Part shown: positions 45,932 to 56,087 of the stretch, piece after piece
Layout: every line of letters begins with the position of its first letter
Position numbering within the stretch: position 1 is the stretch's first letter
Source: Prescottella agglutinans
GTDB taxonomy: Bacteria; Actinomycetota; Actinomycetes; Mycobacteriales; Mycobacteriaceae
Reading direction: 5' to 3'
Length of the DNA: 64,000 nucleotides
NCBI RefSeq assembly: GCF_004011865.1
Contig: NZ_RKLP01000014.1
Span: forward strand, 78,448-142,447
The notes under the pieces: generated by a model
What the model was told of the DNA's origin: nothing
The model's input: only the letters and a program-made list of their open reading frames with translations
Databases searched by the model: none
Translations under genes and position numbers: made by a program

Positions 45932-47680
45932 TCACCTGAGAAGTATCCACCTGTCCATGTTCCAGCCGGCACCGGACCTCGTCGGATTCGGCACCACCGC
46001 ATGCATTCCGTTCGAATGCGCGATGGTCCGGGGCTGGTCGAACAGGGGAACCGTCGGCATCTCGTCCCACAGGATCGCCTCGGCCTCACCCGACAGCGAC
46101 ATCCGCGCGGCGAGCGACCCGTCGACCGCGAGTTGGTCGACCACCTGGTCGAAGCGCCGGTTCGCGAATCCGCCGAAGTTGTCGCCGTTGCCGGATCGCA
46201 GCGCGAACCCGGCATCGGTCGGCACGCTCGTGCCGGCCGCCCCGGCCGCCGACGCCGTACCCGCGAGCACCGCGTCCGCCTGCCCCGCCGCGAGGGCGGT
46301 CGGGTAGAAGTTCGGGGAGCCGACGTCCTCGACGGTGATCCCCGCGCCCGCACACGACGCCGCGATCTCCTGGACGGTCTGCGCGCGCCGCTCGTCGGGG
46401 CCGAGGTACCCGATCCGCACGGTCAGGTTCGACTGCCCGGTCTCCGCGCGGGCCGCCTTCGCTCCGGGGATGTCCGGATCGGTGTACATGCCGCCCTCGG
46501 CGGCGACCGCCGACTGGTAGAACAGCGTGTCCGGGGCGGTGATCCGGGAGTCGACGACCCCCGAGCCCGGACCGGACTCCCGGTCGAAGCCCGGATGGCC
46601 GAGCTTGTCGAACAGTTGCTGCCGCGGCACGCACAACGCGAACGCACGACGCGCGTCGACCGAGCCGAACACGCCGTGGTTCGCGAGCACGAGCTGCTCC
46701 ACGCTGCGGGAGGGCCCGTTCACCACCTCGAAGGCGCTGCCCAGGTCCAGGCCCGGAATCGACCCGGAGCCGACGTCGACGACCTCGATGTCACCCTCGT
46801 CGATGTGCGACTGCACGTCCGATCCCTTGGGCCACACCACGATTCGGGAGGTCGCGGGCTTGATGCCCCACCAGCGCTCGTTCTCGACGAGCACCAGGCC
46901 GCCCTTCTCGGTGTACGAGTCGATCTTGTACGGCCCCGACGACGGCAGCTTGGTCACGTCCACCTCGCCCGGGACGAGCCGCCACCCGGTGTTCCAGAAC
47001 TCCGCGATGCGGCGCACCGCGTCGGTGTCACCCGACCGGATCGCGCCGACCAGGTCCGGGACCCCGGCCGCCTGCGCGGCCACGTGTGCCGGCATCAGCT
47101 CCGTCGCCCCGAACAGCGACTGCCAGTCGAGGAACGACCGACCGGGCTTGAACACCACGGTCGCCTCCTTCGAACCCGGCTCGCAGTCGACCCGATCGAT
47201 GTCCGCGTAGCCGGCGCGGGTGGCAGCGTCGAACATCGGGGCATGGCCCTCGTCCGCCGAGCGGGTGAACCGCCCGCTGCCTGCCGCCCACGCGAGCACC
47301 AGGTCGTCGCACGCGATCGGCACGCCGTCCGAGAACACCGCGGCCGGGTTGATCCGGTACTGCACGGCGAGCACGTCGCCCGGAAGGACACTCGCGCTGG
47401 CGAAGTCCGTGTCGGCCACCGGAGTTCCGGACGGCCCGATGTAGTTCGTCCCGGTCAGCACCCGCCCGAAGGCCGCCGCCGCACCGGTCGCCGCCCCCTC
47501 CCGAGTGTTGCCGTTGTACGTCGTCACGACGTTGTCGATCGCGTACCCGAGGGACGGGACCTGGTCGGCGGGCTCGCTGCACGCGGTGGCGGCCGCCCCG
47601 ACCGTCACCGCGGCGGTCAGGGCACCGATCGCCCTGACCACCCGACGACGAGATCCGTGAGGGGTGTTCGTTCCCGGCAT
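45932..47680 (-). CDS. ABC transporter substrate-binding lipoprotein (Rv2585c family)
   Basis: A 582-residue solute-binding lipoprotein. The signal peptide ends at a lipobox (ATACS, Cys34). The rest fits family 5 (peptide/nickel-type) binding proteins: FSDGVPIACDDLVLAWAAGSG, WWGIKPATSRIVVW, and a C-terminal MPTVPLFDQP. No ABC transporter subunits adjoin it, so its partner is unknown or lost. ATG 47680 starts one base after secF ends, so it belongs to the secDF operon, as in M. tuberculosis. Confidence 0.9.
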   Translation of the reverse strand: MPGTNTPHGSRRRVVRAIGALTAAVTVGAAATACSEPADQVPSLGYAIDNVVTTYNGNTREGAATGAAAAFGRVLTGTNYIGPSGTPVADTDFASASVLPGDVLAVQYRINPAAVFSDGVPIACDDLVLAWAAGSGRFTRSADEGHAPMFDAATRAGYADIDRVDCEPGSKEATVVFKPGRSFLDWQSLFGATELMPAHVAAQAAGVPDLVGAIRSGDTDAVRRIAEFWNTGWRLVPGEVDVTKLPSSGPYKIDSYTEKGGLVLVENERWWGIKPATSRIVVWPKGSDVQSHIDEGDIEVVDVGSGSIPGLDLGSAFEVVNGPSRSVEQLVLANHGVFGSVDARRAFALCVPRQQLFDKLGHPGFDRESGPGSGVVDSRITAPDTLFYQSAVAAEGGMYTDPDIPGAKAARAETGQSNLTVRIGYLGPDERRAQTVQEIAASCAGAGITVEDVGSPNFYPTALAAGQADAVLAGTASAAGAAGTSVPTDAGFALRSGNGDNFGGFANRRFDQVVDQLAVDGSLAARMSLSGEAEAILWDEMPTVPLFDQPRTIAHSNGMHAVVPNPTRSGAGWNMDRWILLR

Positions 47681-47681
47681 G

Positions 47682-48872
47682 TCAGTGCCTCTTCTTGTTC
47701 CGCTTCCCCGTCGGCTGCGCCCCCGGTCGCGGTGCCGTGCCCGCGGTCGACCGCACACGCGGCTCCGGGCGCTCGGCCGCCGCCGGCCTGCCGCCCGACG
47801 CCGCCGCCGCACGCTTGGCGTGCACCTTCTTGGTGTGCGCGGCCACCGGCCCCCACCGCTCCTTGATCGAGACCAGCAGCGGCGTGGCGTAGAAGATCGA
47901 CGAGTAGGCGCCGACGATGATGCCGACGAGCTGGACCAGCGCGAGGTCCTTGAGGGTGCCGACACCCAGCAGCCAGACCGCGACGACGATCAGACCCAGC
48001 ACCGGCAGGATCGAGATGACGGTGGTGTTGATCGACCGCATGAGGGTCTGGTTCACCGCCAGGTTCGCCTGCTCGGCGTACGTGCGCCGGTTCAGGTGCA
48101 GGACGCCGCGCGTGTTCTCCTCGACCTTGTCGTACACGACAACGGTGTCGTACAGCGAGAAGCCGAGGATCGTCAGCAGGCCGATGACGGTCGCGGGCGT
48201 CACCTCGAAGCCGACCATCGAGTAGACGCCGGCCGTGACGATCATGTCGAAGAACAGCGAGATGATCGCCGCGATCGCCATGTCGCGTTCGAACCGGATC
48301 GCGATGTAGATGCTGACGATCACCAGGAAGACCACCAGCGCGATGAGCGCCTTCTTGGTGATCTGGCCGCCCCACGTCTCACTGACGTCGGCGACGCTGA
48401 TCGCGTTCTTCGACGGGTTGCCGCTGCTGTCCTCGGGCTGGAACTCGTCGTAGAGCGCGTTCTGCAGCGTGGCGACCTGGGCGGTGTCCAGCGCCTCGGA
48501 GCGGATCTCGACCGACGAGCTGGATCCGGAGCCGACGGTCTGCACCGACACCGGTTCCATGCCGAGCGCGTCGGAGTACACCGTCTCGACCTGCTCGGTG
48601 GTCACGCCTTCCGGCGTCGGGAACTGGATGCGGGTGCCGCCCTCGAACTCGATGCCGAGCGTGAAACCGCGGACCACGATGCTCAGCAGCGACAGCCCGA
48701 CGATCACACCGGTCAGCCAGTAGTAGAACTTCCGCCGGCCGACGACCTCGAAGCCGCCGGTGCCGGTATACAGCCGCTGCAGCCAACTGTGGTGCGGCAG
48801 CAGGGTCTGGTCGACGCCGGCGTCGGTCATGGACGCGTCCTGCTTCGTTGCGGAGGTGTTCGACTCGGTCAT
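47682..48872 (-). CDS. secF: protein-export membrane protein SecF
   Basis: A 396-residue subunit of the SecDF proton-driven export accessory complex. Six membrane segments are expected; the exported loop contains LGIEFEGGTRIQF. LLTILGFSLYDTVVVYDKVEENTR and the conserved NQTLMRSINTTVISILP are family motifs. The C-terminus is a basic, disordered tail. ATG 48872 has GGAGG seven bases upstream and was preferred over ATG 48878, which is too close. It follows secD by 2 bp. Confidence 0.95.
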   Translation of the reverse strand: MTESNTSATKQDASMTDAGVDQTLLPHHSWLQRLYTGTGGFEVVGRRKFYYWLTGVIVGLSLLSIVVRGFTLGIEFEGGTRIQFPTPEGVTTEQVETVYSDALGMEPVSVQTVGSGSSSSVEIRSEALDTAQVATLQNALYDEFQPEDSSGNPSKNAISVADVSETWGGQITKKALIALVVFLVIVSIYIAIRFERDMAIAAIISLFFDMIVTAGVYSMVGFEVTPATVIGLLTILGFSLYDTVVVYDKVEENTRGVLHLNRRTYAEQANLAVNQTLMRSINTTVISILPVLGLIVVAVWLLGVGTLKDLALVQLVGIIVGAYSSIFYATPLLVSIKERWGPVAAHTKKVHAKRAAAASGGRPAAAERPEPRVRSTAGTAPRPGAQPTGKRNKKRH

Positions 48873-48874
48873 GC

Positions 48875-50590
48875 TCATGCCTCCATGTCGGACGATGCCG
48901 AGCTCGACGCTGCGATCATCTTGCGTTCGCGGGCGACCTGCTGGACTGCGCCGAGACCGTTGACGCTCGGCTTCGACCAGAAGCGGGACTTCGATGCCAG
49001 GTAGACGAGCGGCCACGTCACCAGGAACACCACGACCACGTCGAGGATGGTGGTCAGACCCAGGGTGAACGCGAAGCCGCGGACCTGGCCGATCGCCAGC
49101 AGGTACAGCACGGCGGCGGCGATGAAGCTGACCGCGTTGCCGGACAGGATCGTGCGGCGGGCGCGGGCCCAGCCACGCGGCACCGCCGAGCGGAAGCTGC
49201 GGCCCTCACGCATCTCGTCCTTGATGCGTTCGAAGAACACGACGAACGAGTCCGCGGTCATGCCGATACCGATGATCAGACCGGCGATACCCGCGAGGTC
49301 GAGCGTGAAGCCGATGTAGCGGCCCAGCAACACCAGAACGGCGTACACCATCACACCGGACAGGATCAGCGACAGCGCGGTGAGCAGCCCGAGCATCCGG
49401 TAGTAGACCAGGCAGTAGAGCAGCACGAGCACGAGGCCGACGGCACCGGCGATGAGGCCGGCCTGCAGCGAGGCGAGGCCCAGGGTCGCCGAGACGGTCT
49501 CGGCCTCCGATGCCGAGAACGACAGCGGCAGCGAACCGTACTTGAGCGTGTTCGCCAGCTCCTGCGCCTGGGTCTGCGTGAACTGGCCGGTGATCGACGT
49601 CGAGCTGCCGACCGGGGTGGCGCCCTGGACGACGGGGGCGCTGACGACCTTCGAGTCGAGCGTGAAGGCGGCCTGCTTGCCGATGTTCGACGACGTGAAC
49701 TGCGCCCACGTCGAGCTACCGCTGGACTTGAAGCTCAAGCTCACCTCGTAGCGCGACTGCTGCGCGTTGAAGCCGGACGACGCGTCGGAGATCTCCTGGC
49801 CGTCGATGATGCTCGGCGCGAGCAGGTAGACGGTGGTGCCGTCGGTCGAGCACGCGACGAGCGGCAGGTTCGGGTCGTCGTTACCCTGCAGCGGGTCCGG
49901 AGCCGCGCAGTCGAGCGTGGCCATCGCCTGCTGCTGGACGGCCGGGTCCTCGCTCTGACGGGTCTCCTTGGCCTTCGCGATCTCGGCGGCCGCGGCCTCC
50001 GGCGAACCGGGGGCGGGGGCCTCCGAAGTGGGCGCGGAGGGAGCGGCGGGCGCCTCGGGAGTCGGGGCGGGAGCAGGCTCCGTGGTCTCCGCGGGGTTCT
50101 GGGCCGGGAACGGGCGCTCCTGCGGTTCCGGAGTGGCCTCGGGTGCCGCCGGGGCCGGAGTCGGCGCCGCGGGGGCCTCGACGGGCGCCGGCTGCGTTCC
50201 CGGCGCGGCCGCCGCCTGCGAACCGATGACCGGCCGGATGTACAGACGTGCCGTCTGGCCGAGCGAACGAGCCTGCGAGCTGTCGTCGCCGGGAACCGTG
50301 ATGACCAGGTTGTCACCGTCGATGACGACCTCGGAGCCCGAGACACCGAGACCGTTGACGCGGGTCTCGATGATCTGCTGGGCCTGACGCAGGCTTTCCT
50401 GGCTGGGCGTGCTGCCGTCCGGCGTGCGCGCTGTGAGGGTGACGCGTGTCCCACCTTGCAGGTCGATCCCCAGTTCGGGGGTCGGGGACTTGTCTCCGGT
50501 GAAGAAGACCAACGCATACAGTGCCGCCACGATCACCGCGAAAACGGTGAGCGAGCGCACAGGATGCACCGATCCTGTCGAAGGTGCCAC
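48875..50590 (-). CDS. secD: protein-export membrane protein SecD
   Basis: A 571-residue partner of SecF. The N-terminal membrane helix is followed by [13 protein letters not shown]. An Ala/Pro/Glu-rich insertion at roughly residues 140-215 is typical of actinobacteria. The membrane core holds [19 protein letters not shown] and [16 protein letters not shown]. The GTG start at 50590 follows GAGGAGACAG. The gene is followed by secF with only 2 bp between. Confidence 0.95.
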   Translation of the reverse strand: MAPSTGSVHPVRSLTVFAVIVAALYALVFFTGDKSPTPELGIDLQGGTRVTLTARTPDGSTPSQESLRQAQQIIETRVNGLGVSGSEVVIDGDNLVITVPGDDSSQARSLGQTARLYIRPVIGSQAAAAPGTQPAPVEAPAAPTPAPAAPEATPEPQERPFPAQNPAETTEPAPAPTPEAPAAPSAPTSEAPAPGSPEAAAAEIAKAKETRQSEDPAVQQQAMATLDCAAPDPLQGNDDPNLPLVACSTDGTTVYLLAPSIIDGQEISDASSGFNAQQSRYEVSLSFKSSGSSTWAQFTSSNIGKQAAFTLDSKVVSAPVVQGATPVGSSTSITGQFTQTQAQELANTLKYGSLPLSFSASEAETVSATLGLASLQAGLIAGAVGLVLVLLYCLVYYRMLGLLTALSLILSGVMVYAVLVLLGRYIGFTLDLAGIAGLIIGIGMTADSFVVFFERIKDEMREGRSFRSAVPRGWARARRTILSGNAVSFIAAAVLYLLAIGQVRGFAFTLGLTTILDVVVVFLVTWPLVYLASKSRFWSKPSVNGLGAVQQVARERKMIAASSSASSDMEA

Positions 50591-50730
50591 GGTCTGTCTG
50601 TCTCCTCGATACGTGCGGTTCGGGTGAGTGACGCAATGAGTGGCAGTGGTCACTGCCGCTCGGACGAGTCAGGCGCGCGCACGCCCTCGTCGGCAGGTCT
50701 TCGAACCTGCCGACGAGGGCGGCTACCGCA

Positions 50731-51060
50731 CTACTCGCCGTTCAGACGCCGCTGAGTTTCGTCCGGAGTCTCGTCCGTGTGGTCGACGGTGTCGTCGATC
50801 GCGTCGTCCTCGACGAGATGCTCACGGACGACCATGCGGGACCACGTCGTGACGACACCGGGCGCGATCTCGAGATCGATGGTTCCTTCGTCGAGGCCGG
50901 CGACGGTGGCGTGCAGGCCGGCCGTCGTCATCACGCGGTCACCGATCTTCAGGGCATCCTGCAGATCGGCCGTCTTCTGCATCTCCTTCTTCTGACGCCG
51001 GATGCCGAGAAACATCGGCACCAGCAGAGCAAGGATCAGAAGCGGAAAGATCAATTCCAT
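50731..51060 (-). CDS. yajC: preprotein translocase subunit YajC
   Basis: A 109-residue small membrane protein that joins SecDF. It begins MELIFPLLILALLVPMFLG, one membrane helix, and continues with a cytoplasmic part (KIGDRVMTTAGLHATV). ATG 51060 with GAGGAC upstream is the likely start; the frame extends nine codons to GTG 51087. It lies upstream of secD with a 140-bp gap. Confidence 0.93.
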   Translation of the reverse strand: MELIFPLLILALLVPMFLGIRRQKKEMQKTADLQDALKIGDRVMTTAGLHATVAGLDEGTIDLEIAPGVVTTWSRMVVREHLVEDDAIDDTVDHTDETPDETQRRLNGE

Positions 51061-51266
51061 CGGGAAGTCAGTCCTCGGTTTCGTCACTAGGGGTGTTGCA
51101 CAGAGCTACGTGCACGGAGCCGGGACGGTGCCGCGCCCCTCCCAGTGTGCCATTCCCAGGTCGATCGAACGGGAATTCGTCACCGATCGCATTCTGCTCA
51201 TATCGAACACGGCACCCGGATCGACGCGTGATCGAGTCGAACGTCCGGTCGGTTCGCGAGCCGGAA

Positions 51267-52391
51267 TCAGGGCTCCCCGGCCCCCGCGGCGCCCTCGTCG
51301 AAGAGGTCGAGTTGCGGTTCGCGGGCCCGGACCTCGATGCCACCGATCGCCGCGTCGGGCGGCGGAGTCAGCCCCAGTTGAGCCCACGCCGCTGCGGTTG
51401 CCACCCGACCGCGCGGTGTCCGCGCGATCATGCCGGCCCTGACGAGGAAGGGCTCGCACACCTCCTCGACGGTGCTCGGTTCCTCCCCCACCGCGACCGC
51501 GAGCGTCGACACACCGACCGGTCCGCCACCGAAGCTGCGCACCAGTGCACCGAGCACCGCCCGGTCCAGACGGTCCAGCCCGAGCGGGTCCACGTCGTAG
51601 ACCGCCAAGGCGGCCTTCGCGACGTCACGGGTGACGACGCCGTCCGCACGGACCTCGGCGTAGTCACGGACGCGCCGCAGCAGTCGGTTCGCGATACGCG
51701 GCGTGCCCCGCGACCGGCCCGCGATCTCCGTGCTCGCCTCCTCGCCGAGGTCGACGCCGAGGATGCCGGCCGAGCGCAGCAGGATCCGCTGCAGTTCGTG
51801 TGGCTCGTAGAAGTCCATGTGGGCGGTGAACCCGAACCGGTCGCGCAGCGGGCCGGTGAGGGAGCCCGACCGCGTGGTGGCACCCACCAGGGTGAACGGC
51901 GCGATCTCGAGCGGGATCGACGTCGCGCCCGGGCCCTTGCCGACGACGACGTCGACGCGGAAGTCCTCCATCGCGAGGTACAGCATCTCCTCGGCGGGGC
52001 GGGCCATCCGGTGGATCTCGTCGATGAACAGCACGTCGCCCTCGACGAGGTTGCTGAGCATCGCCGCGAGATCGCCCGCCCGCTCGAGCGCCGGACCGGA
52101 CGTGAGCCGCAGCGACGTCCCCAGTTCGGTGGCGATGATCATCGCCATGCTCGTCTTGCCGAGACCGGGCGGACCGGACAGCAGGATGTGATCGGGGGTG
52201 CCGCCGCGCATCTTCGCGCCCGCAAGCACCAACTGGAGCTGTTCGAGCACGCGCGGCTGCCCGATGAAGTCGTCGAGGCTCCGGGGCCGCAGGCTGGCCT
52301 CGATCTCGCCGTCCGACGGGACGAAGTCGGCGGTCACCGCGGACTCGTCGTCGGCGACGTCGAGGCCGTCGAACCCGTCCGGGTCGGTCAT
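51267..52391 (-). CDS. ruvB: Holliday junction branch-migration ATPase RuvB
   Basis: A 374-residue AAA+ motor that drives branch migration of Holliday junctions with RuvA and RuvC. Walker A is GPPGLGKT at 73-80 and Walker B lies in [11 protein letters not shown]. The sensor region is [22 protein letters not shown] 52391 overlaps the ruvA stop (ATGA), confirming the ruvCAB operon. Confidence 0.97.
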   Translation of the reverse strand: MTDPDGFDGLDVADDESAVTADFVPSDGEIEASLRPRSLDDFIGQPRVLEQLQLVLAGAKMRGGTPDHILLSGPPGLGKTSMAMIIATELGTSLRLTSGPALERAGDLAAMLSNLVEGDVLFIDEIHRMARPAEEMLYLAMEDFRVDVVVGKGPGATSIPLEIAPFTLVGATTRSGSLTGPLRDRFGFTAHMDFYEPHELQRILLRSAGILGVDLGEEASTEIAGRSRGTPRIANRLLRRVRDYAEVRADGVVTRDVAKAALAVYDVDPLGLDRLDRAVLGALVRSFGGGPVGVSTLAVAVGEEPSTVEEVCEPFLVRAGMIARTPRGRVATAAAWAQLGLTPPPDAAIGGIEVRAREPQLDLFDEGAAGAGEP

Positions 52392-52990
52392 CGCGTCTTA
52401 CCCAGCAGCGCGAGCGCCGACCGCAGCACCTTCGACGTCGCGGCATCGGGGTCGGCGGCCAGGACGGTGTCGGTGGCCTTCTCCGCCTGATCGAGCCGGA
52501 ACCCGAGCCCCGTCAGCGCCTCGACGACCTGGTCCCGTACGGCGCCCGCCGCACCCGGCACGACACCGGGCGCATCGCCGGTGGCCGGGACGGCCTCGAC
52601 CTTGTCGCGCAGTTCGACGACCATGCGTTCCGCACCGCGCTTGCCGATCCCCGGCACCCGCGTCAACGCGGTCACGTTGCCCTCGGCGAGCGCCTTGCGC
52701 AGCGCCTCCGGCTCGAGGACCGCGAGGATCGCCATCGCCAGGCGCGGACCCACACCCGACACGGTCTGCAGGAGTCCGAACAGGTCGCGGGACTCGGCGT
52801 CGGCGAACCCGTACAGCGTCATCGAGTCCTCGCGGACGATCATCGCCGTGAGCAGTCGCGACTCCTCGCCCCGACGGAGCGTCGCCAACGTCGCCGGGGT
52901 CGCGTTGAGGCGGTACCCGACGCCGGTGGCCTCGATCACCACATGGTCCAGCCCGATCTCGAGGACCTCACCCCGCACCGAAGCGATCAA
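52388..52990 (-). CDS. ruvA: Holliday junction DNA-binding protein RuvA
   Basis: A 200-residue tetrameric junction-binding protein. It starts [19 protein letters not shown] after a TTG codon (52990), whose overlap with the ruvC stop (TTGA) supports this start. The helix-hairpin-helix motifs are in [16 protein letters not shown] and [19 protein letters not shown]. The C-terminal RuvB-binding domain reads [18 protein letters not shown]. Confidence 0.96.
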   Translation of the reverse strand: MIASVRGEVLEIGLDHVVIEATGVGYRLNATPATLATLRRGEESRLLTAMIVREDSMTLYGFADAESRDLFGLLQTVSGVGPRLAMAILAVLEPEALRKALAEGNVTALTRVPGIGKRGAERMVVELRDKVEAVPATGDAPGVVPGAAGAVRDQVVEALTGLGFRLDQAEKATDTVLAADPDAATSKVLRSALALLGKTR

Positions 52991-53562
52991 CGTTTCCCTG
53001 CCTTCCCGGCCGCAATTTCCTTGAGCCGCAACTCGTACCGCCGCTTCTGTTCCGCCGCCGCGGCCTCCGCCGCCGCCATCCGGTCGAGCATCGGCGCGCG
53101 CCAACAATGGCAGATCGCGAGGGCGAGCGCGTCGGCCGCATCGGCGGGCTTGGGCGCCGCATCCAGTCCGAGGATCCGCGTGACCATCGCGGTGACCTGC
53201 TTCTTGTCGGCGGTGCCGCTGCCGGTGACGGCGGCCTTCACCTGGCTCGGCGTGTGGAAGCACACGGGGATACCCCGTCTGGCCGCGGCCAGCGCGACGA
53301 CCCCGCCCGCCTGCGCGGTGCCCATCGCGGTCCGCACGTTGTGCTGCGAGAACACCCGCTCGACCGCGACGACGGTGGGCCGGTAGCGGTCGAGCCACTC
53401 CTCGGCGGCGTCCGAGATCCCCAACAGCCGTGACGCCAGGTCCATGTCCGGCGGGGTGCGCACGACGTCGACCGCCACCGGCTTCACCTCGCGTCCACGG
53501 CCGGCGTCGACGACGCCGAGACCGCACCGCGTCAGACCGGGATCGACCCCCAGAACACGCAC
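52987..53562 (-). CDS. ruvC: Holliday junction resolvase RuvC
   Basis: A 191-residue endonuclease that cuts Holliday junctions. The catalytic Asp is in [16 protein letters not shown] (Asp7). [13 protein letters not shown] and the late [12 protein letters not shown] supply the other acidic residues. Start GTG 53562 was chosen because the resolvase fold begins there; the frame extends further upstream without conserved sequence. A near-perfect SOS box ends 23 bp upstream, so the operon is DNA-damage inducible. Confidence 0.96.
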   Translation of the reverse strand: MRVLGVDPGLTRCGLGVVDAGRGREVKPVAVDVVRTPPDMDLASRLLGISDAAEEWLDRYRPTVVAVERVFSQHNVRTAMGTAQAGGVVALAAARRGIPVCFHTPSQVKAAVTGSGTADKKQVTAMVTRILGLDAAPKPADAADALALAICHCWRAPMLDRMAAAEAAAAEQKRRYELRLKEIAAGKAGKR

Positions 53563-53584
53563 GCGCCCACCTCTCGCACCACAT

Positions 53585-53600
53585 CCGAACAGCTGTTCGA
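53585..53600. promoter_or_regulatory. SOS (LexA) box of ruvCAB
   Basis: CCGAACAGCTGTTCGA matches TCGAAC-N4-GTTCGA at 11 of 12 positions and includes the palindrome CGAACAGCTGTTCG. It lies just upstream of ruvC. LexA control of ruvC is known in mycobacteria. Confidence 0.85.
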
Positions 53601-53659
53601 GCATAGCGGGAGGCGGGCGCGCGGTGGGCACCAACACGCGGTCGGCACCCGAACTCGAC

Positions 53660-55168
53660 CTACTGGACGCGGACTATTCCGGGCATCGCGTACGAACCGT
53701 CGATCAGGCCGGTGGTAGGGCCGTAGAAGCGGGCGGCCAGCTGGAATCCGCCGTCGCGCGACGTGGGCAGCCAGTTGCGGGCCTGCTCGGGATCGGCCGG
53801 CCGGTCGGGCTGCAGGTAGAAGGTCAGCTTGCCGTCGACGACGGAGTACTGGCCGGCCTTCAACAGCTCACTGGTCGTGCTGTAGCGATCGATCGGGTTG
53901 TCGATGAAGTACCCGGCCGAGTCGTAGACCGGCAGTTCCCAGAACTCCGTCGTCGGCGGCAGGTCGTTCACGTCGAACGTGAGCGTGTACCGGTTCCGGC
54001 CGTCCAGCGGACGCCCCTCGCTGTCGTCGAAAACGTATGCGATGGTGTGGGAGTCGTACGGAACGGGTGTCCCCCACGCGACGTCGTCGGCACCGGCCTT
54101 CGCGACGTAGTCGAGGTCGTCGAAGAACAGACTCGACTGCAGTCTCCACCCGTTCATGTCGATCTGGGTGTTCTCGAAGGCGCTCTTGGCGGCCTTGCGG
54201 GCACGGGCGAATCCTTCGTCGATGCTCGCCTTCTGCTCGTCGGTGACCTGAGCCGGGTCGAAGATCGTGCCCTCCTCGAGCCCGAGTCGCGAGAGTCGGT
54301 CGAGCGTCTCGGTCTCCTTCACCGAGTCGCTGCGCAGGGTGAGTGACGGATCGTTGATCGACAGGCTCAGCAGCTGCAGGTAGTCGATCGCGGTCATCGA
54401 CTTGCCGATGTCGGAGATCTGATCCATGCGGGGGAAGCTGCGGTAGTCGCCCTTGACGACGGGCTGCTCGGCCAGCGGCGGCACCCGCCCGCCGTTCGCG
54501 GTCCACAGGCTCAGCGGCGCTGCCTGCACGCCGGACACCGTCGCCCGGGCGGCCGCCAGGTCGGCGTCGTCGCGGGTCGTCACCCCCACGCGAACCGCGA
54601 TGGTGAACGAGTCGGAGCTGGCCTTGACGATCTCGGTGCCCTTGAATCCTGCGGGCAGGTCACCGCGCCACTCGGGTCCCACGATGACGTAACGCTGCGG
54701 CGCATTACCGCTGAACTGCGAGCCGGCCTTGAAGAACGTCGTGACGTTCTGATCCATGGCCTGCACACTCCAGTACCGGCCGTCGGTCACCGCCGGGATC
54801 TCGACCACGATCGGCTCCTTCGAGGTGTCGAAGGTCCCGCCGTTGTACAGCGTCGACGCGTTGACCGTCGTGGCGAATCGAATCTTGGCATCGAACAGAT
54901 TCATCTGCGGCTGCATGCGATTGACGCCGCGGTAGGCGGGTTGGCCCTCCATCTGGGTGTACACGTGCCGGAGCTCGTAGTAGCCGGCGATGTTCAGCCC
55001 CCAGTAGAACGCCTCTTCGGTCAGCGCGGCGACCTCCTCGCCCGAGAGCGACGAATCGATCGGTCCCGCCTCCCCTTCGGCCGAGGCGGCCGAGCCGCAC
55101 CCACTCACCAGGGCCAGGGCCGACAGAACCGCCGCGATTCCTGTCATCGACTTCTTCGTCGTTCGCAT
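53660..55168 (-). CDS. DUF1254/DUF1214 family lipoprotein
   Basis: A 502-residue exported protein. The lipobox LVSGC makes Cys24 the lipidation site. DUF1254 follows ([38 protein letters not shown]), with [12 protein letters not shown] and the C-terminal DUF1214 part ([20 protein letters not shown]). The function of the family is not known. Its promoter region carries AGTGTCTTA, a motif also upstream of the preceding tetR gene. They are cotranscribed or co-regulated. Confidence 0.88.
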   Translation of the reverse strand: MRTTKKSMTGIAAVLSALALVSGCGSAASAEGEAGPIDSSLSGEEVAALTEEAFYWGLNIAGYYELRHVYTQMEGQPAYRGVNRMQPQMNLFDAKIRFATTVNASTLYNGGTFDTSKEPIVVEIPAVTDGRYWSVQAMDQNVTTFFKAGSQFSGNAPQRYVIVGPEWRGDLPAGFKGTEIVKASSDSFTIAVRVGVTTRDDADLAAARATVSGVQAAPLSLWTANGGRVPPLAEQPVVKGDYRSFPRMDQISDIGKSMTAIDYLQLLSLSINDPSLTLRSDSVKETETLDRLSRLGLEEGTIFDPAQVTDEQKASIDEGFARARKAAKSAFENTQIDMNGWRLQSSLFFDDLDYVAKAGADDVAWGTPVPYDSHTIAYVFDDSEGRPLDGRNRYTLTFDVNDLPPTTEFWELPVYDSAGYFIDNPIDRYSTTSELLKAGQYSVVDGKLTFYLQPDRPADPEQARNWLPTSRDGGFQLAARFYGPTTGLIDGSYAMPGIVRVQ

Positions 55169-55213
55169 CGAAATCCTCCTTGTGCATGCATCTGGAGCGC
55201 TGAATTAATACGG

Positions 55214-55222
55214 AGTGTCTTA
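55214..55222. promoter_or_regulatory. AGTGTCTTA motif before the DUF1254 gene
   Basis: AGTGTCTTA (TAAGACACT in the gene's direction) lies 46 bp upstream of the DUF1254 gene. The same nine bases recur before tetR at 55951-55959, suggesting a shared TetR site. Confidence 0.4.
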
Positions 55223-55262
55223 AAGTGCGGGCGCACAGAGGCGACCCGTGACTCGGTGGAGG

Positions 55263-55889
55263 TCAGGGCGCTGCGAGAAAGGCGAGCGTGCCGCTGATCA
55301 GGCCTTCGACCGACTCGATCGCGGCCGAGCGCGTCATCTGCCTGTACTCGAGTCGACGCTCGACATCTGCCAGGACCGCCGTGACCAACTGGCTCATCTG
55401 GCGTATGCGCTCGGCGCGCACCGACTCGGGCAGGTGGTCGAGTCGGGTCTCGAGTTCGCTCGTGATCGTCTTCACGCCCCGGTTGTGGCGCTGGTGGAAG
55501 GGCTCGAAGTCGCCCGACCCCTCGCCCAGGTACCGGTGGATGAAACGCGCGTACGAATTTGCGCCCTCGGCCTCGACCACCGCCGATCCCAGCGGCCGGA
55601 TGTACGCCTCGACGAGGTCGGCCGGCGAATGCTCGCTCCGCGCCGCGAGCATCGCCAGCCGATGCTCGTTCAACGGGATCAGCCGGAAGTCGTACAGCGC
55701 GAGGATCAGCGCCTGCTTGGTCTTGAAGTGGTACTGCACAGCGGAGTTGTTCCGCTGCCCCGCGGCCGCGCCGATCTCCCGCAGCGACACGTTCGCCACG
55801 CCACGCTGCGCGAACAGGCGTTCGGCCGCGAGCAGTATCTTGCGCTGGACGTCGGTGAGGGCTGCGATGTCCGGTGCGGTCGCTGCCAT
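55263..55889 (-). CDS. TetR family regulator
   Basis: A 208-residue repressor. The helix-turn-helix covers LLAAERLFAQRGVANVSLREIGAAAG and NNSAVQYHFKTKQALI; the NSAVQYHF segment resembles TetR proteins near steroid and lipid genes. ATG 55889 with GGAGG upstream was chosen over the longer frame. The gene precedes the DUF1254 gene by about 95 bp in the same direction, and a motif found before both suggests autoregulation. Ligand unknown. Confidence 0.9.
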   Translation of the reverse strand: MAATAPDIAALTDVQRKILLAAERLFAQRGVANVSLREIGAAAGQRNNSAVQYHFKTKQALILALYDFRLIPLNEHRLAMLAARSEHSPADLVEAYIRPLGSAVVEAEGANSYARFIHRYLGEGSGDFEPFHQRHNRGVKTITSELETRLDHLPESVRAERIRQMSQLVTAVLADVERRLEYRQMTRSAAIESVEGLISGTLAFLAAP

Positions 55890-55950
55890 CGTGTCGCCTC
55901 CCTCTTCCTCGATCACCGCCACACGCGGTGTGTGGCAGTCGGTAAGTCGT

Positions 55951-55959
55951 AGTGTCTTA
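55951..55959. promoter_or_regulatory. AGTGTCTTA motif before tetR
   Basis: A second exact copy of the nine-base motif, 62 bp upstream of the TetR start codon. Confidence 0.4.
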
Positions 55960-56087
55960 GACGATGTTCGCGGGCGGGAATCGGTCCGACCAGAGTGGAT
56001 TCCACCCAGTGGAACCGACGATCCGCCACGCCGCCCGCGGGTCGTCCGCAGTCCCGGTTCCCCGGAACCGCGGACGACCGTTCGGTG

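Noticed and set aside
51164..51179. SOS-like sequence TCGAACGGGAATTCGT upstream of yajC
   Set aside because: Two mismatches in the second half-site and no reason for damage control of yajC.
53563..53637. Longer RuvC start
   Set aside because: The upstream stretch contains the SOS box and does not resemble the RuvC N-terminus.
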